Of a DNA stretch of 64,000 nucleotides, positions 44,901 through 54,835 are shown piece after piece. This stretch comes from Planococcus citri. Its lineage: Eukaryota > Arthropoda > Insecta > Hemiptera > Pseudococcidae. The translations under genes and the position numbers were made by a program. The notes below the pieces were generated by a model. That model was not told where the DNA came from, made no database searches, and saw only the letters and a list, made by a program, of their open reading frames with translations. Numbering within the stretch: position 1 is the first letter of the stretch; each line of letters opens with the position of its first letter. The DNA lies in assembly GCF_950023065.1 (NCBI RefSeq), contig NC_088678.1, positions 47,358,580-47,422,579 on the forward strand. The letters are read 5' to 3'.

Positions 44901-47900
44901 CGCAAAAAATTCTGTAAAAATCACCCATCGAAGTTTAAAAAGGTCGTCCAAAAGTGAAAATTTGATTATCCAAAAGTCATCAAATGTTCATCCTTTAGTA
45001 GACGCCTTGACTTTACAATCTTTTCGCCATAATTAATGGAGAAAATGTTGAATTTTAATTGATAGAAAATATATAGTTTGAAATTTTTTGCTTAATTGGA
45101 TCAAAAAAGGTCATGAAAATGGTACATTTGTGTTTTTGGGCGCATACCTCTTTGGCTCTTTTTATGGTATTTTTCGAAATTAAAAACTCCAAAAATCTGC
45201 GGTAGGCTCCAAAACGGCTCAAAATCATTATCAATCTATTCGGGTGATTAATGATGAAGTATTGGTCATTCAGTTTTCTACTTCAATTTGATTAAACGTA
45301 TTCTGTAGCAAAAAATATGTCTTAATTTAAATTTTTAAAAATTCGTCAAAAGATCTTAATTGAAATTTGGCTCCTGACACTTTGACATAATTTTCTGTTT
45401 TTAGACACTCTTGATGTTCTTTGATTGGGTCGAAACACATTTTCTGCTGGTTGGGATTTGGGATACCCCCTTTGTTAAATCCCTCGTAATTCGATGTTCT
45501 TTGATAATTCAAGAAAAAAGTTGAATTTTGTAATGGAGCATTTTTCTATAGGTGGGTTGAATAATTATTTCAAGAGTCTCCTCTTGACGTCATTTCATAA
45601 TGATTCTTTGTTGAGATCCGCAAAATTTTTGAAAAAAAAGGTAATAAACGATTCGTTCTACTCTCCACCTTATCATTTTTTTTTGAGATTCGTACATTTT
45701 TCTGTAGACATCTGTCCAATTCTCGTAGATAAAGATACCGAAAACTTATAGTTTCGTATTAATGCGAATGCGAGCTTATAAAATGTAAAAGAAATTCATT
45801 GTGTGTGGAAGCAAGGTAATAAACGTCTCATCGATACGGAAAAGTACTATAGACGTTTAATTGTAAATCATCATCAGCGTAGTATTCGATGTGATATTTG
45901 AACTGTTCATCAAAACACGTGTGATTCGATTCCTTTCACTGGAAATGGCGCGTATAAAAAGTTCAAGTTTTCGAACGCTATATAAATCAAAAAGTAAAAA
46001 GAGGCCAGCAATTCTACATTCATATAAAACTTTAATGATGGCTATAAAAATGAAAAAAAAAAGTCTTCGGCAAAAGCTATAATATACCTACTATTTCTGT
46101 ACCTGCGGACATTCTTATCAATATTCAGACACCGACCGTCACAATTGGTCAAATTATTCGAAACAATGTTGTTGGGCTCTTCAGGTATCGCCAACGTCGT
46201 CGTCGTCGTCGTCGTCGTCGTGGTTTTGACGAGAAATGAGAAAGATAGAGATACAAAAAAAGAAAAAATTGAAAACAACATAACCACTGTGTGGGATTCT
46301 TTCGCTATTGTATCGATATTTTTAAAACTTTCTTGCTGTGGGTGTGATATATGGTTAAATGGTAATTCAGTGTATTTGATGGGTATTCGTATTCTATTTT
46401 GCATAGTGGCGTGTTTTGTTTTCACTAGTTTCTGCTAAAAGAGGAAGTGTTCCGTATGATTTCTTATTATAGATTAGCATCTTTTTTTATTGTTATTTTT
46501 AGACGGATAGTTTTAAAGATGGGTTTCGTTTTCTAAAACATATTTCTTAATCGTTTTCGATTGTGTCCAAGATATAGCTGAATGTAGGCCTGTGGGTTTT
46601 GCCTTGTATCTGTGTACCTTGTTACGTATTTTCCTCAATTCTACTACTTCATGGATGCAGCTTTTTATATAAATGTGCATTGCAAAACTACATGTGGAGC
46701 TACATATATAACAAGAATGTTGCTATTATGATGCAGATTAGACTACTTTCTATTTCATCTAAACGACCGAGTAATTAATTTCCAGATTAATAGATAATTA
46801 AGATGTATTATTGTGTTATATGGGTTAGCTAAGTTAGTCGAGCATATATGTATTGTGGTCACATTTTTGGCAACCCTGATTCAATGCACCAATAGGCGTC
46901 AGTCGATGCGGAACCATCGAGTTATTAAGTTGTGTATGATCGCGTTACTAAAGTGAATAATGTATAATATGATCTTATATAGGATAAGTTATACTCGTAG
47001 CATCAATTCCAATATTTTATTTTCTCCTATTATTACCTATTTTTGCTTTACTGAAATATTATGTACTAATGAAAATCTTCTTCTTGTAAATTAAGTAGGT
47101 ATAATATGGATTTTATTATGCAACTTCACTCACCCATTAGTTTCCTGTAATGACATTTCATTTCAATCATGTTTAACATCCTAAAGATAATTCATACTTA
47201 CACGTCCATCAGCCTCAGTGTTATGGGGAAGTCTGGCATACATACTCGTACTTATGTGTATTCCAGTAGTCGTCTACTCCGCGTGCAGTACACCTAATTA
47301 TTATGATTATTGCTTGAGATTAGCGTAGCTTATGCTATTTCGCTGTGTTGAATCTCGTCGTGGAACCTGTTTTCATCTGTATCTACATCTACTGGACTGG
47401 AGTCAAGAGTACATATTTTTCGCTCGATTAGACTAATATTTTCCAAAAACAAAAATGCTCTGGGTTCCAACGGACAACAACGTGATGAAAGGGAAAGTTG
47501 TATAAAATTTTTCACAGATGTCTGGAATAACGTTATTTTTTTTTTTAATTCATCAACAAACCGTAGGTAGATAGGTAGAGGTACATTTGTTTTACAAGCG
47601 TAATGATCAAGAGTTAGTTGAATTATATTGAAACAACTCTCCGATTAAGTCTGGTTAATTGGTAAAACATAGTTTTCTTCGTGTTCGGCCGTCTGTAAAA
47701 TGTTAGAAGGTACTAGGTAGAGATGCGCTGAAATTCATTGCTCTGGCTGGCGCGTTAATTACGCTGCATCGAATGATCATTTCGGGTCCGAATTGCGCAT
47801 TCGGAATTGAAATATTATAAATAGGCGGTGGATAAATAATTAGCCGGAATGTTTCGTTAGTTTTGTTTCAATTCATGTTTGTGGCTGCCTTGCACTGTCC

Positions 47901-48900
47901 ATGCTATCTGTCAAAATGTTGAGTGTTTGTCTGTATTCTTTTTAGCAGAAATTGTAGTTGGATTTTCTCCCTATTATTAATGCAGAATAAATGCAACATA
48001 AAATTGGAAAATTGCAAACAATTCAGAAATTAAATTGTACGAGTAAATACCCGACAAAAAATTTTGAAACAAAATTGAAAATTACGCATCTGTGTAAATT
48101 GATCAGCCACAATTTGTTGAGAAATTCATTCAAAATCATTTAATCAAATAAGCTGGTCTGGACATCGTTTGATTTTTTTCAAATTGTGAAGAAATGGAGA
48201 AATGCATTATAGATCAAAGATAGAACCTTATCCAGAATTTATAATTACTGAAATGAAAGTATGTATGTAAGTGTATGTACTTACAATACAAAAATGCTTA
48301 CTGTTTCACTTCTTCGGAAACTAGCAACCATACACTTCGTCATTATGGCTCCTCACTGATACTTTTAATGAACTAATTTCGTTAATTTCAAAATTCGTAA
48401 AATGTGTTAAACCATTAAAACACAAACATTATTTGCAATATAACAATGCAAAAAATTATTCCTTAAAGATGAAAAATTCAAAAAAAAAGAAACTAAAAAA
48501 ATGAACATTTTTGCAATATTATCCTTCATTGTTCTGTAAGATTGAAAAAAATGAACGTTGGAGTAAGATGAATCTCAAGGAACAGTCAATTTTTCAAAAT
48601 CTCATTTTTGATATTTCTGACTTAGAGCACTTTTTAGATTCCATTCACCAACTTTCAGAACATTAGATAAATTTTTTTTTTGAAGTAAAATCCATTTTTA
48701 CAAGCTGCTACCAGGGGTTGTGAATTCCAAATGTGCCAAAATTAGTGATGCGAAGTAATGATGAAATTTGGTATTGACAGTATCGAATATATTTGTGAAA
48801 CATATTGATAGTATCAAATAGTATCAAATCCATTAAAGGGGAAAAACAACATTAATTATTTCAATTTTCAATGACTCTTTTGAGATATTTATTTGGTATG
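41905..48900. other. Long stretch without recognised genes
   Basis: 41.9-42.1 kb is CpG-richer and could be promoter DNA for the minus-strand exon at 41788-41900. A C11 run lies at 43648-43658 and a (GTC)n run of about 30 bp near 46195-46220. The latter makes both strands look open at 46.0-46.4 kb; those frames are not genes. Confidence 0.35.
46190..46222. repeat. (CGT)n trinucleotide repeat
   Basis: About ten CGT/GTC units encoding poly-Val or poly-Thr in open but non-genic frames on the two strands. Confidence 0.85.
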
Positions 48901-48904
48901 ATAG

Positions 48905-50060
48905 GAATTAACACATCCATAACTATAAAATTTAAGTACAGGGTGTTTCACGGGAAACAGACGATTCTAAAATGGAAAATCTCCCTGAAAAATGAAGATA
49001 TCGCGGAGGTGGCGGTGTCTCTGGGTAGCCAATAACATCAATTTTACCCTCTTATGGTTGGTTACAGCCACCGCGCTCTCGGTACCTTGGCATATTGAAC
49101 AAAAGAAAAAATCGTTTTTGCGGTGAAGTGAATTTCTCAAAAAAATTGAAGATCAAAAAATCAATTCTAACAAAATGTAAATGAAAGATGAGGCAAATTA
49201 TCATCTCATGGGTGCTGATATCAAGCAGAACTATTGCTACGGGGGTCCAACGGCCAATTTTCCGCTGATGAGCGAGGAGAAACCCTTACACGATCAACGT
49301 GTGACTTAATGGGTAGGTGTTGCTTCATGGGGGATTATTGGCCTGTTTTTCTTTGGCGGAAATGTCGACACTGCGCGGTACATAAACATGATAAACACCT
49401 CCGGTCCCCTCTCAGGTGTGGCACAGACGTTCATGATCGATTTGGTTCAAACAGGATGGGGCTAAGTGCCATAACACCCGCGAAATCTTGAATATTCTCC
49501 GTGAACCTTTTGATGGCCGTTTTTTTCAAAGTGTGTGGAAATGGAGTGGCTTCGCCCAACCTGACTGTTCAGGAATTTTATTTGTGGGGATATTTTAAAC
49601 CATGTGTATACAAAGATTGCCCGCTAGATTTGGAGGATTTCAAAATGGGGATTGCTGATAAAAATTGAAAATTATACTGGCTGTTTTGCAGAAAATATTA
49701 AAAAATTGGGTGAAAAGATTGAGAGCATGTGTCGCCGCTGATAGTCAACATTACGTGGATGTTTTATTGCATACTTAAAATTGATGTTATTGGGAACCCA
49801 GTATAAAAATTTTGAATTTTTTCACCAAGTAGTTTCCGAGCATTTCAATTTTAGAATCGTCGGTTTCCCGTGAAACACCCTGTACTTATTAAGGTAATAA
49901 AATCAATGTTTTTACTCGAAACAAACAAGTTTTTATTCTAAAAGGAGCAAATTTTTACTTAATTAACACATCCATAACAATAAATAAATCCAATCCAAGT
50001 ATTAGGGTAATAAAATCAATGTTTTTACTCAAGATCAAACAAGTTCTTATTCTAAAACAA
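48905..50060. repeat. 113-bp tandem repeat interrupted by a transposon
   Basis: GGTAATAAAATCAATGTTTT starts at 49893 and again at 50006. ATTAACACATCCATAAC occurs at about 48906 and 49968. Aligning the DNA left and right of the mariner element (48906-48938 plus 49885 onward) with the intact unit shows that the element split one copy. Confidence 0.7.
48939..49882 (+). mobile_element. 944-bp IS630/Tc1/mariner element, decayed
   Basis: Termini CAGGGTGTTTCACGGGAAAC (48939-48958) and its exact complement at 49863-49882 are flanked by TA on both sides (48937-48938, 49883-49884), the TA duplication of the Tc1/mariner superfamily. Inside, + strand frames read DEANYHLMGADIKQNYC (about 49188), then WVGVASWGIIGLFFFGGNVD, ARYINMINT and, in shifted frames, a tail with the usual order of a Tc1/mariner transposase. 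The N-terminal DNA-binding part is missing (the full element would be longer) and multiple stops and shifts are present. Dead, internally deleted copy. Confidence 0.85.
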
Positions 50061-50160
50061 GAGTTTTTATTCAAAAGCAGACAACTTCTTATTAGAAAAC
50101 AAAACAATTTTTTACCTGAAAAAAAACGTATTTTTATTAATGGAGATCAGCTGGAAAGTA
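49893..50160. repeat. Degenerate short-unit array
   Basis: Repeated words of the type AACAAGTTTTTATTCTAAAA occur at intervals of roughly 20-35 bp, overlapping the 113-bp repeat. Confidence 0.5.
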
Positions 50161-50244
50161 CCGACATGATGTATCAATTCCTTCCAAGGTATCAATAATA
50201 TCAAATGGTATCAATAATTATTTTGCTGCTGCATAAACGCTTCT

Positions 50245-51104
50245 CTATTTTGTTCTTTCTTCAATGTCATTAATTGCAGTTTGGATCAGATTTTTCACCT
50301 CCAATTGGTCAAATCAATTCATCACTTTCAGTTTCATCGAGGTGTAGCAAGATTGAAAGAAAGCTTTCATGAGGTCAACCTTATCCTTTTTTGTGGAACA
50401 AGCGACATCCCTTGCCAGATTTGCTTTTTTATGAATGAAATAGGTAATTACCATGTCTACAGCCTGGGATAGTTTTTTGGATTTGATGTGGGCAATGAAT
50501 TCATACTCCAAACAAAAACACCTAATTAAACACACATTAACAAATTATTTGATATTGGCAATTTTTACCCAGGTAGTGTATCCTGAACTTTGAGAATCAT
50601 CTTCTCTCTCTTTAGAGAAGGAATCATCAGCATCAACAGTGTTATTTAGAGGTTGAATAGATGGAGAAGCAATTACTGGAATACAGGATGATGTTGAAGC
50701 ATCATCAGTAATGTAGTCTTTTAAGAATGCCATTTGCTCTGTGAAACACCATGGCTTAAATGTTTTTGCTTTGGAGCCACTGGCTTGACTCTTAGCAGCT
50801 TGCTTCAGGGAATTTCTGAAACACTGTTTCAGGTTTTGCCACTTTTCTTTAGCTTCATCTCTTATAGAGAAAATCCTTAAAATTAGTACTTAATGATAGC
50901 CTAATAGGCCAGCTACAATATTTTTCATATGTATGAGCTAGGCCTATGATTACAAAATAATATAAACTCACCTTAGGAATACCCAGTGACTCTAGCTATT
51001 TTAGCCCAGATGTTGATTCTCAACTTGATATTCTTATAATTTTTGTGAGTCAGGTCATACAACTCAGGCCTTGACCTGACCTTCTCAATGAGCACCACTT
51101 CTTT
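50245..51104 (-). pseudogene. MADF-BESS transcription-factor-like gene, three exons, decayed
   Basis: Exon 1 (51104-50972) follows TTTATTTTATAG and reads LIEKVRSRPELYDLTHKNYK then INIWAKIARVTGYS: the N-terminal half of a MADF domain. It is followed by TAA immediately before a GTGAGT donor. Exon 2 (50875-50569) reads RDEAKEKWQNLKQCFRNSLK and FKPWCFTEQMAFLKDYI, completing MADF, then an acidic S/T-rich linker, ending at TGG|GTAAAA. Exon 3 (50521-50245) reads KVDLMKAFFQSCYTSMKLKV, a TGA (50314-50316), then FDQLEVKNLIQTAINDIEE, which fits a BESS-type C-terminus. Splice phases do not join cleanly and two stops are in frame, so it is probably a pseudogene of an amplified family. MADF is a DNA-binding domain and BESS a protein-interaction motif. 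Confidence 0.65.
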
Positions 51105-51410
51105 CTATAAAATAAAGAAATTTGACAATTATTATTATATTTAAATTGCAGCTTTTGATGAAATGCTATGCGTAATAGTAAACAGCTTACAAGAAAAAAT
51201 AATAATAAATGAATAAATGAATTAATTAAGTAACTTACTTGAACTTGACCTTTGATTAAGCATCACTCCAACTCACCAGGTTCTTAAAGTTCTTCATCTT
51301 CCTACAGCACATGATATCACAAGTAATAATGCCTTCACTTATCATCTGACGTGTGTAATGTAAATAAATTGAATTAAAATTAAAAATAGAAATATTACTT
51401 TCACATAACA

Positions 51411-51719
51411 CTAATTTTTCTCCTTTTCCGCCTTTGCCGCATTTTCCACCTCTTCCATGATGATATTGATCAACTCCCTCTTGATCATAATTTTTGATTT
51501 TGAACATTCCAATGAATTATAATAGTGTTCAAAGAAGGTAATAAAAATAGACTCCACTTCTTTTGGTATACCTTCCTTAAGGACCAAGTTGAGAAGTTTA
51601 TCAGACATTTCCATTTGCGAATGATACTGATTTTGCCTTGGCAGCGGCTGTGGTGGATTCTGTTGAGGTGGAAACACTTCTGTAACAATCGCGTCAGTGG
51701 CTTGAAAAAGGAGCGCCAC
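51411..51719 (-). pseudogene. BESS-like C-terminal fragment
   Basis: A minus-strand frame of 102 codons: an N-terminal P/Q-rich part (FPPQQNPPQPLPRQNQY), then KEVESIFITFFEHYYNSLEC and IKRELINIIMEEVENAAKAE, stop. 'F......Y...L......IK(R)EL..II.EE' resembles the BESS motif. It lies just upstream of the MADF exon of the neighbouring remnant, so it could be the tail of another copy in tandem. Confidence 0.3.
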
Positions 51720-51964
51720 AGTCTACCATTACTATCCTAGGAATCCTGGGTATTATTCTCCTGTGCTGCCATTTTATTATATTTGTAAATTCTTTTTGAA
51801 ATAATAATGAAAACTATCACAATATTATTTATTGTTCTAAATACCAAATGAATAGTTAATTTTCTCCTTATCAAAATTGTATCACAAGTTTTGAATGGAA
51901 ATTAAAACAGGGAAATTCAGCCAATCGAAAGAAAGCAAAGTATGAGACATCTCCGACACAAGTC

Positions 51965-52330
51965 TCAAAGATTTAGCCTCTGAAGAGCGGAGATATAGGC
52001 CCTGTAAGTCAGCTCAGAATGGCCATTCTTCTTGCAGCAGCCACAAGGGGTGAACGCAAGGGAGCAAGCCTTGGCCAAGTGTCCAGACTGGCTGCAGAGG
52101 AGGCAAAGACGGAGTTTAGTGTATTGGGCACAGCAATCATCCATGGATTTATAGGTGAAGCAGTCCTTGCTGATGTGGTTGGATTTTCCACACAGGACAC
52201 ATCCATTGATGGCTACAATGGGAGTGACAAGGGCAGCAGCAAATGGTGGACAGCGTGCATTGCTGGAGACTGGATCCAATTCTGATGACCCGGAGAAGGT
52301 GGCTGCTGTACATTCATCCCTTGATATCAC
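51965..52330 (-). pseudogene. BEL/Pao gag zinc-knuckle region
   Basis: The minus strand reads CVLCGKSNHISKDCFTYKSM, a linker, LCLLCSQSGHLAKACSLAFT and PCGCCKKNGHSELTYRAYIS: two CCHC zinc knuckles (C-x2-C-x4-H-x4-C) plus a third degenerate one (last Cys replaced). Tandem knuckles separated by a K/R-L-x-L-C linker are typical of BEL/Pao gag. No protease or RT follows, so this is a fragment. Confidence 0.65.
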
Positions 52331-52334
52331 AGTC

Positions 52335-53190
52335 TTTATTCCAGTAAGGTGTTGCCAAGGCTATACTGGACAAGATATCATACAAAAAAAAATGTATTTC
52401 AGATTTACTTCTAGGTTTCAATGCATCAGCACCCATTGGGAGTATGTAGTTGATCGCATCATTTTTGGAGAATCTGTGGAATATTCATAGTTGTGATTAC
52501 ATTCTATCATGTAATCATCAGTGTATGTACTATGTATGTACCTGTAACGTCTTATGAACTCCAGTTCAGTATATTCCTTCATTGGATTACTGCGGTCACA
52601 GAGAAATCTCTGAGGCAACTGGACGAGTTGATGTAATGTAACATTGTAACTGCTGCAGCATGAGTAGATATATATTCCATTGGAATTGATAAATAATTGA
52701 AAAATACACTGCAAAATTTATACATATTATGTACTTAGCCTCAAAAAAAAAAAATATCACAACAAATAATAAATAAATAACCCAGAAAACTAGAAACAAA
52801 TAAGTAAAAATTCAAATATGGAACATGATGATAATACATGATACCTAATGAATAATTAAAAAATAAACCAGAAAATTTAGAAATAAAAAGAATATTACAA
52901 CAAATAATAAATTCGATACTATATATTCGTGATAAAAACCAAATTGTTATCTATAATATGTGAGTGGGTTTTTCCCCTTAAGGTTCCTCCACAGGTATGT
53001 ACCTTGAAAAATCCTTATTTTATTCCTTTCTTAATTCCTACTTTTTAGCATACCATTTTTTCCTGAAGGTAATTTCTTGCATACACCCCTCAGTCATATG
53101 AATTACAAATCACGATCACGAATATGCGAGGTTCCAGTATTCAGCTGAGTAAAGGACCTTTTTCCTGGTCAAATCGTTCTTTGTGTAAAG
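52335..53190. other. No gene recognised
   Basis: AT-rich; could include remnants of the flanking retroelements, but no LTR pair was seen. Confidence 0.35.
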
Positions 53191-53199
53191 ATACCTAGG

Positions 53200-53715
53200 C
53201 TATCCTGATATGCGTATCGGAGCATTGAATGAAAAAAATGGAGATGTTGGTTCATAAATTCCCTCAATTTTATGAAGAAATAACGTTTTTATGTATTCAT
53301 CTGGGAAAATAGTGCTGAGGTCCTTATAATCTCTAATAATTGCGTCAAAATCGGCTATGAAACGATCGGCATCGAATCCAACCCTGAATCTTAAATGCCG
53401 TTTTCGATTGTGTAGTGTAATCATGTCCTGGCAACGACTTCCTCCAAATGGGATAGTAAAAGTGGTCATTGTTTGATAGGCACTAAATACATTCATCACT
53501 CTTCTGCTTATTGACTATGAAATGGATGCACAGAGATATTGAACAGTTTGGGCATCCAGCATCACTCCCCTAGCTGGAGACACATTCACACTTGTACCAC
53601 ATTCACTCTGAATAAACAGTAGCAAATTTAATAATGCATGGAAGTCTAATTCTACCATCATTTTCCATACCTTGAAGTTGGAGTGTCCTTTCAATTTTTC
53701 GTGGTTGAAAATAAA
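53200..53715 (-). pseudogene. Ty1/copia gag remnant
   Basis: One minus-strand frame from about 53715 reads KLKGHSNFKVWKMMVELDFH, NLLLFIQSECGTSV, DAQTVQYLCASIS, a TAG (53515-53517), then SRRVMNVFSAYQTMTTFTIP and DADRFIADFDAIIRDYKDLS, TIFPDEYIKTLFLHKIEG. 'L.G..N(F/Y)..W', 'L...' and 'Y....L...(L)P..Y' follow the order of Ty1/copia gag. Stops here and upstream show it is dead. It could belong to the same family as the RNase H fragment at 32.6-33.1 kb. Confidence 0.65.
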
Positions 53716-53719
53716 TCAA

Positions 53720-54690
53720 GGTCTTGGCTGAATTTTGTCAAGATCCGCCGACTTTTTTCGGAGGATTCACCATTACCATATTATCTCTACATAAATTTAC
53801 AAAATAGATATTGTATTCAGAGCATATTTTTATAAATTCGTCATAAAAAATGTAAATTCTTTAATGAAAGTCGAATACGAGTGCGTGAGTTTTTACGTAA
53901 ACGCGATGTTTTCATAAACACACCGCGATACAATGCGAGAAGCGGAGAAAGCAATTGAAATTTTACAACGATTGTCGATTTGACATATTCCTAAAGAGTT
54001 TTTACCCATATTCGAAGAACAGAATAAGAAAAAAACCGCACACGCGTGAATTGATTTTTAAAAAAATACCTTACCTTCAGGTACAAGAAGTCAATTTTCG
54101 AGCAATTGTCTTGTGAAAGCTTTACCTTGAAATTGTGGTTTTCATGTAATTTCAACGCAACAACGACAACAACAATAACACGTGGTAAAAGTTGACATCC
54201 CACACAGTTGCTATGCCATGTGCAATGACATCGAGTAATGGTAAAGCTTTAATGAAAATAACACGAGTCGCGTTTAAATGTTTTTTAATTATTACTTCAT
54301 ATAGTGTTGCATTTGGATATTATATAGGTACCAATGTAATTTGTAAACAATACAGAAGAACATAAGCCTATATACATGACATTCTATCATCACACATCAA
54401 GATCAAGTGTGAAACGAGAGGGTGTCAGTGCCACACTCTAGTGACATTTTCTTTCTCATTTCATCAATTCGTTTGTGTCAAAAGTAGGCTGAAATTTCAC
54501 TGCACGATAATGGAATTAATTTTATGAAATTTAATTCCAAGTGCAATGTTTTTTCAGTTGTCTTTCGTACTTAATAAAAATGAAGATGACTAACATATGT
54601 TTTTTTTTCTTCAATCGAGGCCAAAATGACATTTGAAAAGAAAGGTACCACTGTTCTAAAGATTAAACCGAGTGCATTGTGTCTTTTTAC
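53720..54690. other. No gene; intron-like approach to the exon at 54693
   Basis: No coding frame. The stretch ends in the T-rich acceptor of the following exon. Confidence 0.4.
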
Positions 54691-54692
54691 AG

Positions 54693-54835
54693 GTCCAGCG
54701 AATTCGTAGCACTTATCGCTATATTTGCAACGTTCTTCTTATTACTGCATACGAGAGATCTTCATTCGAGATTAAAAGAAATGGAGAATAAACTTCAACC
54801 AGATGAGCTGTCCGGTCCACCTTCTATGGTGACAG
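54693..54835 (+). CDS. Internal exon encoding a signal-anchor plus coiled coil
   Basis: A canonical exon: acceptor GTCTTTTTACAG (54681-54692) and donor GACAG|GTATGT. Its 143 nt encode one base of a split codon, 47 codons and one base. The peptide SSEFVALIAIFATFFLLLHT continues RDLHSRLKEMENKLQPDELS and GPPSMVT. A hydrophobic span of about 15 residues followed by a basic, heptad-like helix is the layout of a type II single-pass membrane protein stem. Membrane-anchored collagen-like proteins have this arrangement, and GPP at the end would fit, but that is speculation. Neighbouring exons must lie beyond long introns; I could not find them. Confidence 0.6.

Noticed and set aside
46042..46438. Overlapping frames of 127 and 97 codons on both strands
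   Set aside because: Openness is caused by the CGT trinucleotide repeat giving poly-Thr or poly-Val.
52019..52490. 88- and 111-codon + frames
   Set aside because: Antisense shadows of the BEL/Pao zinc-knuckle remnant on the minus strand.
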